Shown piece by piece: positions 44,649 through 54,722 of a DNA stretch of 64,000 nucleotides; position 1 is the stretch's first letter; every line of letters begins with the position of its first letter. The translations under genes were made by a program, and so were the position numbers. This DNA comes from Clostridium gelidum (GTDB lineage Bacteria > Bacillota > Clostridia > Clostridiales > Clostridiaceae), in assembly GCF_019977655.1 (NCBI RefSeq), contig NZ_AP024849.1, forward strand, positions 96,001 through 160,000, written 5' to 3'. Under the pieces are notes generated by a model that was given only the letters and a program-made list of their open reading frames with translations, searched no databases and was not told where the DNA came from.

Positions 44649-44829
44649 TTTTAATATTAATGCAACATGTATATTAGGTGGATTTGATTCAAAGTAAAAT
44701 GAAATTTTCTGCGAATTGTTATAAGTTTATATGGTTTTACTGAACGTACACTTGTAAAGCGACTAATTAGTCTCAAAAGTCATTATACAACTCACATAAG
44801 CGCTATATGTGTAACTATAAGGGTAATGT

Positions 44830-44930
44830 AGTAACAATGATGCACATCTCCTTAATGGGGAAGATTCACCTAGAGAACTATGCGTTTTAATTCTTTATAT
44901 CTTCTATAAGAAAATAGGAATGATACAACA
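44830..44930 (+). ncRNA. Candidate structured RNA element, copy 2 (unassigned)
   Basis: It shares ATCTCC-loop-GGGGAA, ATTCA-CCTA, TGCG and a following hairpin with the element at 590-705. Here the loop is TTAAT, the trailing hairpin is TTCTTTATA/TATAAGAA, and the outer stem is ATT(CA)CCT (44864-44871) with AGGAAT (44916-44921). A terminator at 44952-45002 follows, which would suit a small RNA transcribed independently. I cannot name the family. Confidence 0.4.
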
Positions 44931-44951
44931 ACTATATATAAGTATATAAAA

Positions 44952-45002
44952 GAGTCTAATATAAAATAAATTATTAATTATTTTGTATTAGACTCCTTTT
45001 CA
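44952..45002 (+). terminator. Intrinsic terminator downstream of the candidate RNA
   Basis: An 18-base stem (one G-T pair) GAGTCTAATATAAAATAA with its complement is followed by CTTTT. It has no protein gene upstream, which suggests an RNA transcript ending here. Confidence 0.7.
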
Positions 45003-45402
45003 TATAATTTTATTGAAAATAATTATATATAAATTTCTAATAAAATAATGTTAACGACAAATTAATTATATATGTTGCAATTTAAAATTTACAATATACA
45101 ATTGACAATTATAGTTGAAATTCTTACAGGATTTCTTGGATTTTATATGAAGAATTATTTTTACAGCATATATATTAGAGAAAAAATGAAAGAATAAGCT
45201 TGAAAATTTGATTATATATGGAATGGGAATGCTTTAAATGAAATTTAGGATAAAGAGAATAATCTATTAAATCATTAGATATTAGAGAAATTTAGATGAA
45301 GTTGTCCTACGAAAACTTTATAAGAGAAACATCTTATGACATTTATCGTAAATTCGAAGTGATATACTTAAGTTACATTATTTGGAAATGAGGCGAACCG
45401 AT
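45003..45402 (+). other. spoIIE upstream region
   Basis: About 400 AT-rich bases without a supportable gene. It must hold the spoIIE promoter; no convincing Spo0A box (TTTGTCRAA) or -35/-10 pair was found by eye. A short AATTGACAATT palindrome occurs at about 45093-45110. Confidence 0.4.
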
Positions 45403-47799
45403 GTGCAGTATGGATTAGGTGTAAACAAGTATGAAGAAATAAATGAAGTAGAAAATATAAAAAGAAAAATGTGGATGCAAACATCTATAGCAAAGTTAGG
45501 GGTAATTCTAATAGTTGGAATTTTGCTTGGACGAGTAAATTTATTATTAAATCAATCAGATAGTAGTGGAATAGCGCCAATTGGAATAGCGTATTTAATT
45601 GCTATTATTACAAAAGAAAATAAAAGAAACAATTTAGTTGCAGCAATTGGAATTGGTATAGGATATTTCACAATTAATAATTTATTGACAGATGGGTATG
45701 TATATTTAATAATCATCACTTTAATAACAATATACTACAGTATTATAGAACTTAATAAAAAGAGAAAAAAAGAGTTAGTAGCCTTTGTAATAATTTTATG
45801 TAGCTTTTTTATTTATGGCTTGGTAATTAATAAGTATGAATTGGGAGTAGACATAACTTTATCCCTATTACAAACATTAATTATTATACCGATACATTAT
45901 GTTATAAAATATGCATTAAATTCTTTGGAAGAGATTAATACTAATTATTTTTTTTCTTCAGAAGAAATAGTCAGTCTTGCAATATTTTTATGTTTATTAG
46001 TTGCTGGAATAGGTGATATTAATATTAGTGATTATTCAATAAGAAATATATGTGCATTAACATTAGTTTTAGGGATTGCGTATGTGGGTGGAGCAACATA
46101 TGGAGCTATGATTGGAGTTTCAATGGGGATAATGCTTGGAGTTGCATCTAACAACATGATGTACAGTGTAGCTTTTTTTGGAGTTGGAGGGCTTGTAGTT
46201 GGCATTTTTAAAGATACAGGAAAAATATTTTCAATACTTTCAGGTATAATAATTTATTTTGCATTAGCTCTATATTCTAATGCAATAACATTGAAATTAG
46301 GAATTGAGGTTCTATCTAGTTCAATTTTATTTTTATGTATTCCAAAGCCTGTATATAAACGTATTGAAGTTGAAATAAATCCAGATAGAAAGAAAGAATC
46401 ATTAGGGGCAGTTCAATTAAATGCAATAAAGGAGGAGTTTACGTTTAAACTTAAAGAACTTACAAGCGTATTAGTTAATGTGTCAAAATGCTTGGGAAGT
46501 ACCAGTGATAATAAAAATTTATTGATTAAATCAAAAGGAAGTGCTTTAGTAGAAAATTTGGCAGACCGGAGTTGTTCAAATTGTGAAAACAAGCCTTTGT
46601 GTTGGGAGAGGGATTTTCATCAAACTTTTAATTCTTTTCAAATATTAATACAGAATTATGAGGATGGAAAGCTGTCTATACCAAAAGATTTAGAAAGGAA
46701 GTGTGTTAAGAATTTTACTCTTTTAAGGAGTACTGAAGGCATTGTAAATAATTATAATGTAAACGAGGCGATACAGGAGAGGCTAGCAGAAGGAAAGAAT
46801 ATATTATCAGCTCATATAGCTAATATATCAAGTACGTTAGATAATCTTCTGAATGATTTTAAAAGAGAGGTTACTATAGATACTGATTTAGAAAGATTAG
46901 TAAAACGTGTATTAAATAAAAATTCAATTTATTATAATGATGTTTTTTGTTATATAGATAAAAATGGTAGAATAAAAATTAGAATAAGCATCAATAATTA
47001 TGAAGGAGTTAATTACTGCGAAAAGAAGATAGTTTCTGTATTAAGCAATTCTATGAGAATGAAATTATGTAGTGGGGATGATGGGAGTAATATTAATATT
47101 AAGACAAATGAGTGTATTATAACAATAGAAGAAAAACCAAAGTACTATATGGTCTCATACGGAGCTAGAGAATCAAAAGGTGGAGAAAAGCAAACGGGGG
47201 ATAATTATAGCTTTGGGAAAAGCGCTAGTGGAAGTTATATTACTATATTAAGTGATGGGATGGGGTCAGGACCTGAAGCTGGAGAAGAAAGCAAAGCAAC
47301 TGTGGATTTGGTAGAAAACCTTATGGAAGCAGGGTTTAATGAAGATATAACCGTAAATACAATTAATTCTATAATGGGTATGAGATTTGCAGAAAATGGG
47401 AAGTATGCTACTCTAGATTTAAATAAAGTAAATTTATATAATGGTGATACAATCTTTGTAAAAATAGGAGCAGCACCTAGCTTTATTAAGAGAGGTCATG
47501 AAGTAGAATCTATTAATTCTAAGAATTTACCTTTTGGACTTGTAGATGAAATAGAAGTGGAAGTTATAAAAAGAGTATTAAAACCTGGAGATACTTTAAT
47601 CAATGTAAGTGATGGTATTTTGGAGGTTGATAAATTAAATTCGGAAAAATCCACATGGATAGAAGAATATTTAAAAAATATTAATGCAGATCCCAGGGAG
47701 TTATCTGAAAAAATATTAGATAGAGCAAAAAAATTAAGTAATGGGATTATTAAAGATGATATGACTGTGGTAGTTTCAAGAGTCTATTTAGATATTTAA
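45403..47799 (+). CDS. spoIIE: Stage II sporulation protein E, PP2C-type phosphatase
   Basis: SpoIIE dephosphorylates SpoIIAA and so activates sigma-F in the forespore; it also acts at the polar septum. The protein has an N-terminal domain of about ten membrane segments (about 20-315), a central regulatory region with a CSNCENKPLCW cysteine cluster and a C-terminal PP2C phosphatase domain (about 575-798). The phosphatase domain has the metal-binding SDGMGSGPEAGEES (near 617) and NVSDGILE segments. I prefer the GTG at 45403 (8 bases after GAGGCG, giving a MQYG-type N-terminus common in clostridial SpoIIE). The in-frame TTG at 45382 and ATG at 45388 lack a ribosome site. Confidence 0.93.
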   Translation: MQYGLGVNKYEEINEVENIKRKMWMQTSIAKLGVILIVGILLGRVNLLLNQSDSSGIAPIGIAYLIAIITKENKRNNLVAAIGIGIGYFTINNLLTDGYVYLIIITLITIYYSIIELNKKRKKELVAFVIILCSFFIYGLVINKYELGVDITLSLLQTLIIIPIHYVIKYALNSLEEINTNYFFSSEEIVSLAIFLCLLVAGIGDINISDYSIRNICALTLVLGIAYVGGATYGAMIGVSMGIMLGVASNNMMYSVAFFGVGGLVVGIFKDTGKIFSILSGIIIYFALALYSNAITLKLGIEVLSSSILFLCIPKPVYKRIEVEINPDRKKESLGAVQLNAIKEEFTFKLKELTSVLVNVSKCLGSTSDNKNLLIKSKGSALVENLADRSCSNCENKPLCWERDFHQTFNSFQILIQNYEDGKLSIPKDLERKCVKNFTLLRSTEGIVNNYNVNEAIQERLAEGKNILSAHIANISSTLDNLLNDFKREVTIDTDLERLVKRVLNKNSIYYNDVFCYIDKNGRIKIRISINNYEGVNYCEKKIVSVLSNSMRMKLCSGDDGSNINIKTNECIITIEEKPKYYMVSYGARESKGGEKQTGDNYSFGKSASGSYITILSDGMGSGPEAGEESKATVDLVENLMEAGFNEDITVNTINSIMGMRFAENGKYATLDLNKVNLYNGDTIFVKIGAAPSFIKRGHEVESINSKNLPFGLVDEIEVEVIKRVLKPGDTLINVSDGILEVDKLNSEKSTWIEEYLKNINADPRELSEKILDRAKKLSNGIIKDDMTVVVSRVYLDI

Positions 47800-47806
47800 A
47801 TATTAT

Positions 47807-47853
47807 AAAAAGCTGCTTCAAAATGCCAATTGATTTTGAAGTAGCTTTTTATT
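47807..47853 (+). terminator. Intrinsic terminator of spoIIE
   Basis: A 17-base stem around AAAAGCTGCTTCAAAA/TTTTGAAGTAGCTTTT ends in TTTTT. Confidence 0.8.
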
Positions 47854-48013
47854 ATGTTGAATTGAATAATTTTCCGATTTTGTATATGAAGTAAGAATGT
47901 TATAAGTAATTAATTATGTTTTTTTAATAATATTATTTACATTCAAAAAATATATACGTAAAATATAGTATAAAGTAGTATATAATATTATATAGAAATA
48001 GGAGTGTTTATTT

Positions 48014-49420
48014 TTGTGTGAAAAAGTGATACCTTATATTAAAGAAAATAACTTAATTAAATCTGGAGATAAAGTTTTAGTTGCTCTTTCTGGAGGACCA
48101 GACTCCATATGTCTTTTGAATATTTTATTTGAATTAAAAGAAGAACTAAATATAGAGATAGCAGCAGCTCATTTGAATCATCTCCTAAGGGGTGAAGACG
48201 CATTTGAAGATGAGAAGTATGTAATCAATATATGTAATGAAATGGGAATAAAATGCTTTGTAAGGCGTGTAGATATAAATTTATATGCTAAGGAACATAA
48301 GTTGTCTTCCGAAATGGCAGGAAGAAATGTTAGATATGATTTTTTTGATGAGATTATACAAGATGAGGGTTTTAATAAGGTTGCTACCGCACACAATGCA
48401 AATGATCAAGCAGAAACAATTTTATTTAGACTTATGAGGGGAACAGGACTTGAAGGATTAGGTGGTATTAAAGCTTCTAGAGATAACAAAATAATAAGAC
48501 CTATTTTATGTCTCAGCAGAGAAGAAGTAGAGAAATATATCAAATTAAAAAAATTAAGTCCTAGAATTGATAAGACTAATTTTGAAAAAATTTATAATAG
48601 AAACAAAATAAGACTAGACTTACTACCATATATGAAAGAAAATTTCAATCAAGATATAATACAGACAATAAATAGAATGTCTATGCTTTTACAAAAAGAT
48701 AACGAATTTCTTGAAAAGTTATCATTAGATTTATACAATAAATATTGTAAAAAGTACGAGGATTATCTTATTATAAAAAAGGGAATATTTAAAGAGGAAG
48801 AACCTATAGTAAATAGGGTATTAAGGCATGCTCTAACTGAATATTCAAAATTAAATTATGATTTTGAAATGAAGCATATATATAAAATCATATATTTGGC
48901 AAAGAATAATTCAGGGAAAGTAGTAGATTTGCCTAATGGAATTTATGTTGAAAATATTTATGGGAACATATACATAAAAAATAAAATAGAAAAATGTTAT
49001 ATAGATAGTAAAACAGAAGAAATAACTTTAGATAAAAATAATATAGATAAAAATAAAATTAAGTTTTATAATTTTAATGTTGAATTTTTTGTAATTAAGA
49101 ATTGTGAAATTAATGATGTACACTTAAATCAAAGTAATTTAATAAGGTATTTTGATTTGGATGAAATAAATAATAATATTTTAATAAGAAATAGAAGGAA
49201 TGGAGATAAAATCATTCCTTTAGGTATGAATGGAAGTAAAAAATTAAAGGATATTTTTATTGATATGAAAATACCCAAAGAAGAGAGAGATACTACTCCT
49301 ATTTTGTGTTTTGATGAAAAAATTGCATGGATTATTGGAATTAGGACATCAGAGCAATATAAGATTACAAACAAAACCAAAAACATATTAAAAGTAGTCA
49401 TTGAAAGAAAGGAATATTGA
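48014..49420 (+). CDS. tilS: tRNA(Ile)-lysidine synthase
   Basis: TilS converts the wobble cytidine of the CAU-anticodon tRNA-Ile2 to lysidine. The 468-residue protein has the PP-loop ALSGGPDSICLL (about 24-35), AAHLNHLLRGEDA, the TAHNANDQAETILFRL motif and a C-terminal TilS substrate-binding domain ending RIRTSEQYKIT-like (GIRTSEQYKIT). The start is a TTG after AGGAGTG. It precedes hpt and ftsH, as in Bacillus. Confidence 0.96.
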   Translation: MCEKVIPYIKENNLIKSGDKVLVALSGGPDSICLLNILFELKEELNIEIAAAHLNHLLRGEDAFEDEKYVINICNEMGIKCFVRRVDINLYAKEHKLSSEMAGRNVRYDFFDEIIQDEGFNKVATAHNANDQAETILFRLMRGTGLEGLGGIKASRDNKIIRPILCLSREEVEKYIKLKKLSPRIDKTNFEKIYNRNKIRLDLLPYMKENFNQDIIQTINRMSMLLQKDNEFLEKLSLDLYNKYCKKYEDYLIIKKGIFKEEEPIVNRVLRHALTEYSKLNYDFEMKHIYKIIYLAKNNSGKVVDLPNGIYVENIYGNIYIKNKIEKCYIDSKTEEITLDKNNIDKNKIKFYNFNVEFFVIKNCEINDVHLNQSNLIRYFDLDEINNNILIRNRRNGDKIIPLGMNGSKKLKDIFIDMKIPKEERDTTPILCFDEKIAWIIGIRTSEQYKITNKTKNILKVVIERKEY

Positions 49421-49421
49421 T

Positions 49422-49961
49422 ATGAAACAAGATATACAAGAAGTATTATTTTCAGAAGAGGTTTTAACTAAAAGAATTAAAGAACTAGCCAATGACATAA
49501 GTAAGGATTATAAAGGTAAGGATTTAGTTGTAGTTGGTATATTAAAAGGATCAGTAATATTTGCTGCAGAGTTAATAAAGAACATATCTATTCATTGTGA
49601 AATAGATTTTATGGCGGTATCAAGTTATGGAAATTCTGCAGAGACGTCTGGGGTTGTAAGAATATTGAAGGATTTGGATAATAATATTGAAGGAAAAGAT
49701 ATTTTAGTGGTTGAAGATATTGTTGATACAGGGGTTACATTGACGTATTTGCTTAAGTATTTAAAGGCAAGAAAAGCGAATAGTATAGAAATAGTTGCAT
49801 TGTTAAATAAACAAGCAAGAAGGACATCTGATTTAGATGTAAAATATATTGGATTTGAAGTTCCTGATGGATTTATAGTTGGATATGGAATAGATTATGC
49901 TGAAAAGTATAGAAATTTACCATTTATAGGGATACTGAAACCAGAAATATATGAAAAATAG
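49422..49961 (+). CDS. hpt: Hypoxanthine phosphoribosyltransferase
   Basis: This salvage enzyme makes IMP (and usually GMP) from free bases and PRPP. The 179-residue protein has VGILKGSVIFAAELI, DFMAVSSYGN and the PRPP loop LVVEDIVDTGVTLTYL, with a C-terminal VPDGFIVGYGIDYAEKYRNLP. The ATG at 49422 lies one base after the tilS stop and about 8 bases after AAAGGA; the in-frame TTG at 49401 lies inside tilS. The tilS-hpt-ftsH order is conserved in Firmicutes. Confidence 0.96.
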   Translation: MKQDIQEVLFSEEVLTKRIKELANDISKDYKGKDLVVVGILKGSVIFAAELIKNISIHCEIDFMAVSSYGNSAETSGVVRILKDLDNNIEGKDILVVEDIVDTGVTLTYLLKYLKARKANSIEIVALLNKQARRTSDLDVKYIGFEVPDGFIVGYGIDYAEKYRNLPFIGILKPEIYEK

Positions 49962-50034
49962 AAATTGCAATTTTATTGTAATAAAAATATTCCTATGGTA
50001 AAATTTTATATATGATGAGAGAGGAGGGCCTTGA

Positions 50035-51843
50035 ATGAAAAAATATTCAAGCGCGGCTGTATGGATTGTATGCTCAGTTATGCTAGTTTTAGCAGCACTT
50101 ACTATGTGGCAAACAGGAAAGGGGACTAGTGATATAGCATATAGTGCATTCATACAAAAGTGGGATGCTAATGAAATAGAGAGCGTTATAATTAAAGAAG
50201 ATAGCATGACTATAGAAGGAAAGACAACTGATAATAAGGCCTTTATTACTTATGCTCCAAGTGAACTTGTTAGTTCATTAATAGAAAATCAACCTAAACC
50301 AGATGTTAAGGTAGTTTTTCAGAAGCCATCGAATAATGCAACTTGGATTGCAACATTGCTTCCGTTTATATTTATGGCAGTAATTGTTTTTATACTTATA
50401 TTCATATTTACTCAACAGTCTCAAGGTGGAGGAGGCGGAAGAGGAGTTATGAATTTTGGTAAGAATAAAGCGAAGATGGTGGCACCAGAAAGTCAAACTG
50501 TTACATTTAATGATGTAGCAGGTGCAGATGAGGAAAAAGCAGAGCTTGAAGAAATAGTTGATTTTTTAAAGCTACCAGCAAGATACTTACAAATGGGTGC
50601 AAGAATACCAAAGGGAGTACTATTAGTTGGACCTCCTGGAACAGGAAAAACTTTACTTGCAAAAGCCATAGCAGGAGAAGCTGGAGTTCCATTTTTCAGT
50701 ATATCTGGTTCGGATTTTGTTGAAATGTTTGTTGGTGTTGGTGCGTCTAGAGTTAGAAGTTTATTTGAAGAAGCTAAGAAAAATTCACCTTGTATAATAT
50801 TTATAGATGAAATTGATGCTGTCGGAAGACAAAGAGGTGCTGGACTAGGTGGTGGACATGATGAAAGAGAACAAACGTTAAATCAACTTCTTGTAGAGAT
50901 GGATGGATTTGGAGTTAATGAAGGCATCGTCATGATAGCAGCTACTAATAGACCAGATATATTAGATCCTGCACTACTCAGACCAGGAAGATTTGATAGA
51001 CAAATAATGGTTGGAGCACCTGATATAAAAGGTAGAGAAGAAATTCTTAAAGTTCATACGAAAAAGAAACCTCTTCAAGATGATGTAAAGTTAGATGTAC
51101 TTGCTAAGCGAACTCCTGGATTTTCTGGGGCAGATTTAGAAAATTTAGCAAATGAGGCTGCTTTACTTGCGGTTAGAAGAGATAAAAAACAAATCTCAAT
51201 GTCTGAGATGGAAGAAGCAATAACTAAAGTAATTGCAGGACCTGAAAAGAAGAGCAGAATAGTAACTGAACATGATAGAAAATTAACTGCTTATCATGAA
51301 GCAGGTCATGCAGTTGTTATGAGATTACTTCCAAATTGTGACCCGGTTCACGAAATAAGTGTCATTCCAAGAGGAAGAGCTGGAGGATATACTATGCATC
51401 TTCCTAAAGAAGATACTTCTTATACTTCTAAGTCTAAGTTAGAAGATGAAATGATTGGACTTTTAGGAGGAAGAGTGGCTGAAAAGTTAATTATGGGAGA
51501 TATAAGCACTGGTGCTAAAAATGATATAGACAGAGCTAGTCATATAGCTAGAAGTATGGTTATGGATTATGGTATGAGCGATGCAATCGGAACTATATCT
51601 TACAATACTTCAGGTAATGATGAAGTTTTCCTTGGAAGAAACTTAGGCAAGGGAAGAGAATTTAGTGAAGAAATTGGTTCTAAAATAGATAAGGAAATTA
51701 AGAAATTCATAGATGAAGCTTACAATAAAGCAAACACACTATTAGAAGAAAATATAGAAAAATTACATGCTGTTGCTCAAGCATTAATCGAAAAAGAAAA
51801 GCTTGATGCAAAAGAATTTGAAGATATTTTTGTGAATAATTAA
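50035..51843 (+). CDS. ftsH: ATP-dependent zinc metalloprotease FtsH
   Basis: This membrane AAA+ protease degrades misfolded and regulatory membrane proteins. The 602-residue protein has two membrane segments (about 6-22 and 104-126) around a small extracellular loop. The AAA module has Walker A GPPGTGKTLLAKA (about 199) and Walker B IIFIDEIDAVGRQ. SRH and the zinc protease motif HEAGHA (about 421) with downstream DxxxA complete it. The ribosome site GAGGAGGGCC precedes the ATG. Length is slightly shorter than the E. coli enzyme, normal for clostridia. Confidence 0.97.
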   Translation: MKKYSSAAVWIVCSVMLVLAALTMWQTGKGTSDIAYSAFIQKWDANEIESVIIKEDSMTIEGKTTDNKAFITYAPSELVSSLIENQPKPDVKVVFQKPSNNATWIATLLPFIFMAVIVFILIFIFTQQSQGGGGGRGVMNFGKNKAKMVAPESQTVTFNDVAGADEEKAELEEIVDFLKLPARYLQMGARIPKGVLLVGPPGTGKTLLAKAIAGEAGVPFFSISGSDFVEMFVGVGASRVRSLFEEAKKNSPCIIFIDEIDAVGRQRGAGLGGGHDEREQTLNQLLVEMDGFGVNEGIVMIAATNRPDILDPALLRPGRFDRQIMVGAPDIKGREEILKVHTKKKPLQDDVKLDVLAKRTPGFSGADLENLANEAALLAVRRDKKQISMSEMEEAITKVIAGPEKKSRIVTEHDRKLTAYHEAGHAVVMRLLPNCDPVHEISVIPRGRAGGYTMHLPKEDTSYTSKSKLEDEMIGLLGGRVAEKLIMGDISTGAKNDIDRASHIARSMVMDYGMSDAIGTISYNTSGNDEVFLGRNLGKGREFSEEIGSKIDKEIKKFIDEAYNKANTLLEENIEKLHAVAQALIEKEKLDAKEFEDIFVNN

Positions 51844-51851
51844 TTAATAAG

Positions 51852-51893
51852 AAGGCTATTTCAAAATAATTATATTTTGAAATAGCCTTTTTA
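51852..51893 (+). terminator. Intrinsic terminator of ftsH
   Basis: A 17-base stem AAGGCTATTTCAAAAT(A) with its complement ends in CCTTTTTAT. It closely resembles the terminators after prsA and spoIIE in sequence. Confidence 0.85.
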
Positions 51894-52071
51894 TAATTAA
51901 TATACAAAAGATAAAATTCAATATATTTAAAACAATTATATTTAGTGGCAATAATACGAATAATTTAATTCAAAGCATATTAATTATTCGAAAAAACTTT
52001 TATTACATAGACTGAAATGATATAATTAGATACAATAAATTGATTTTTGGTTAATTAGGAGGAATACATAA

Positions 52072-53742
52072 ATGAAAAGTGATATTCAAATTGCACAAGA
52101 AGCAAAAATGGAACCAATAAAAAATGTAGCTGAAAAATTAGGTCTTTGTGAAGATGATATTGAATACTATGGCAAATATAAATGTAAGATATCTTTAGAT
52201 GTATATGATAAGGTTAAAGAAAATAAAGATGGGAAGCTAATTTTAGTGACAGCTATAAATCCAACTCCAGCTGGTGAAGGAAAGTCAACAGTTACAGTAG
52301 GCCTTGGTCAAGCACTAAATAAACTTGGTAAAAAAGCAGTAATAGCGTTAAGAGAGCCATCTTTAGGTCCGGTTTTTGGAATTAAAGGTGGAGCAGCGGG
52401 CGGTGGATACGCTCAGGTAGTTCCAATGGAAGATATTAATCTTCATTTTACGGGTGATATGCATGCTATTACATCTGCTAATAATTTATTATCAGCAGCA
52501 ATAGATAATCATATACATCAAGGAAATATTTTAAAAATTGATTCTAGAAGAATAGTCTTTAAAAGAGTTATGGATATGAATGATAGAGCACTTCGACATA
52601 TTGTTGTTGGAATGGGTGGGAAAATTAATGGATTCGTTAGAGAAGATGGATTTAATATAACTGTTGCATCTGAAATAATGGCTATACTGTGCTTAGCAAG
52701 CGATTTAGAAGACTTAAAAGAAAGAATGGGAAATATTGTAGTTGCTTATAATTTAGATGGAAATCCTCTTTATGCTAAAGAATTAGAGATTCAAGGTGCT
52801 ATGGCTTTACTAATGAAGGATGCTATTAAGCCTAATTTAGTTCAAACTTTAGAAAATACTCCAGCACTAATACATGGAGGTCCATTTGCTAATATTGCGC
52901 ATGGATGTAATTCTATAATGGCAACTAAACTTGCTTTAAAGCTTGGTGAAATTGTAATAACTGAAGCTGGATTTGGTGCGGATTTAGGTGCTGAAAAGTT
53001 CTTTGATATTAAGTGTAGATATGGTAATTTAAAGCCTAAATGTGTTGTAATTGTAGCTACAATAAGAGCATTAAAACACCACGGTGGAGTAGGTAAAACT
53101 GAATTGAATGTTCCAAGTGTTGAAGCTTTAGCTAAAGGGATAGTTAATTTAGAAAAGCAAGTTGAGAATATTAAGAAATTTAATGTTACACCTATTGTTG
53201 CTATAAATAAGTTTGTTACAGATAGCGATGAAGAAGTACAATTTATAAAAGATTTCTGCAACAAGATGGGTGTTAAAGTAGCATTATCAGACGTATGGGC
53301 TAAAGGTGGAGAAGGTGGAGTTGAACTTGGAAATATTGTATTAGATATTTTAGAGAATAATAATTCGGATTTTGCACCAATCTATAGTGAAGAAGCTACT
53401 ATTGAAGAAAAGGTATTAACTATAGCTAAAGAAATTTATGGAGCTGACAAAGTTAACTATACTCCAGCAGCTAAAAAGCAAATTGATGAATTAGAAAAGT
53501 TTGGATTAGACAAATTACCTATATGTATGGCAAAAACACAATATTCTTTATCAGATAATCCTAGCCTTTTAGGAAAACCAGAAGGATTTGATATTACAGT
53601 TAAAGAAGTTAGAGTATCTAATGGTGCAGGATTTATAGTTGTTCAAACAGGTGATGTAATGACTATGCCAGGACTTCCGAAGACTCCAGCTGCAAATAAG
53701 ATGGATGTCTTAAAGAGTGGAGAGATAGTAGGATTATTTTAA
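52072..53742 (+). CDS. fhs: Formate--tetrahydrofolate ligase
   Basis: Fhs makes 10-formyl-THF from formate, ATP and THF, supplying purine and formyl-Met synthesis and, in acetogens, the methyl branch of the Wood-Ljungdahl pathway. The 556-residue protein has the P-loop PTPAGEGKST (64-73), REPSLGPVFGIKGGAAGGGYAQ-type segment, and GGPFANIAHGCNS. Length is typical. It stands alone between two terminators, with a good AGGAGGA ribosome site. No other Wood-Ljungdahl genes are nearby, so a biosynthetic role is the simpler reading. Confidence 0.97.
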   Translation: MKSDIQIAQEAKMEPIKNVAEKLGLCEDDIEYYGKYKCKISLDVYDKVKENKDGKLILVTAINPTPAGEGKSTVTVGLGQALNKLGKKAVIALREPSLGPVFGIKGGAAGGGYAQVVPMEDINLHFTGDMHAITSANNLLSAAIDNHIHQGNILKIDSRRIVFKRVMDMNDRALRHIVVGMGGKINGFVREDGFNITVASEIMAILCLASDLEDLKERMGNIVVAYNLDGNPLYAKELEIQGAMALLMKDAIKPNLVQTLENTPALIHGGPFANIAHGCNSIMATKLALKLGEIVITEAGFGADLGAEKFFDIKCRYGNLKPKCVVIVATIRALKHHGGVGKTELNVPSVEALAKGIVNLEKQVENIKKFNVTPIVAINKFVTDSDEEVQFIKDFCNKMGVKVALSDVWAKGGEGGVELGNIVLDILENNNSDFAPIYSEEATIEEKVLTIAKEIYGADKVNYTPAAKKQIDELEKFGLDKLPICMAKTQYSLSDNPSLLGKPEGFDITVKEVRVSNGAGFIVVQTGDVMTMPGLPKTPAANKMDVLKSGEIVGLF

Positions 53743-53818
53743 AATAATATTTAAACCCTTGACAAATCAATCAGAATTGTTAAAATTATATTGTTATTTT
53801 TAAGTAAATTTCTAAATT

Positions 53819-53843
53819 AAGGCAGCTCTTTGGGCTGCTTTTA
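53819..53843 (+). terminator. Short intrinsic terminator after fhs
   Basis: The stem AAGGCAGC/GCTGCTTT with loop TCTTTGG is followed by TTTAAT; it may serve as fhs terminator just ahead of coaX. Confidence 0.6.
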
Positions 53844-53871
53844 ATTTAACTATATTAAGGTGGTGCTTTCT

Positions 53872-54654
53872 ATGATTTTACTTGTTGATGCAGGTAATAC
53901 CAATATTGTTTTGGGAGTACATAATGGAGATCAATATATAGCTAGTTGGCGTATTTCAAGTGATGGAAATAAAACTTCAGATGAGTATGGTATACAAGTT
54001 ATGCAATTATTTAACTCAAGTGACATTAATCCTAAGGATATTACTGGAGTTATAGTTTCTTCTGTTGTTCCTAATATAATGCATTCTTTAGAAAATATGT
54101 TAAGAAAATGCTTTAATCATGAACCTATAATAGTTGGACCGGGAGTAAGAACAGGAATAAATATAAAGTATGATAATCCAAGAGAAGTTGGAGCAGATAG
54201 AATAGTAAATGCTGTTGCGGCATATGAAATCTATAAAAAACCAGTAATAATAATAGATTTTGGTACAGCTACGACGTTCTGTGCAGTAAGGGCAAATGGA
54301 GATTATCTTGGAGGATGTATATGTCCAGGAATAAGAATTGCAGCAGATGCATTGTTTGAAAGGGCTGCTAAGCTTCCAAGAGTAGAATTAGAAGTGCCTA
54401 AAAATATGATTTGCAAAAATACAGTATCAAGCATGCAAGCAGGTATTTTATTTGGGTATATTGGGCAAGTTGAATACATAGTTAAAAAGATGAAACAAGA
54501 AATGAAGGAATCTAAGTACAAAGAAGAACCTTTTGTAGTAGCAACGGGTGGTTTGGCTAATCTAATAGCTAAAGAAACTGATATTATAGATAAGGTCAAT
54601 TCCGACTTAACATTAGAAGGATTAAATATATTATATACAAAAAATAAGGAATAG
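53872..54654 (+). CDS. coaX: Type III pantothenate kinase
   Basis: CoaX phosphorylates pantothenate, the first step of CoA synthesis. It is insensitive to CoA feedback. The 260-residue protein has the ASKHA-fold phosphate-binding MILLVDAGNTNIVLGV at the N-terminus, GVRTGINIKYDNPREVGADRIVN and the IIDFGTATTFCAV motif with catalytic aspartate, and GGCICPGI. The ATG at 53872 is 8 bases after AAGGTGG; the GTG at 53860 overlaps that site. It follows ftsH (with fhs inserted), as in Bacillus. Confidence 0.95.
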   Translation: MILLVDAGNTNIVLGVHNGDQYIASWRISSDGNKTSDEYGIQVMQLFNSSDINPKDITGVIVSSVVPNIMHSLENMLRKCFNHEPIIVGPGVRTGINIKYDNPREVGADRIVNAVAAYEIYKKPVIIIDFGTATTFCAVRANGDYLGGCICPGIRIAADALFERAAKLPRVELEVPKNMICKNTVSSMQAGILFGYIGQVEYIVKKMKQEMKESKYKEEPFVVATGGLANLIAKETDIIDKVNSDLTLEGLNILYTKNKE

Positions 54655-54722
54655 AAAATTTTAAAAATTAAAGAATGGAAAAGTTTATGGATAGTATAGA
54701 AAAAGTAAGGAGTACATTCTAA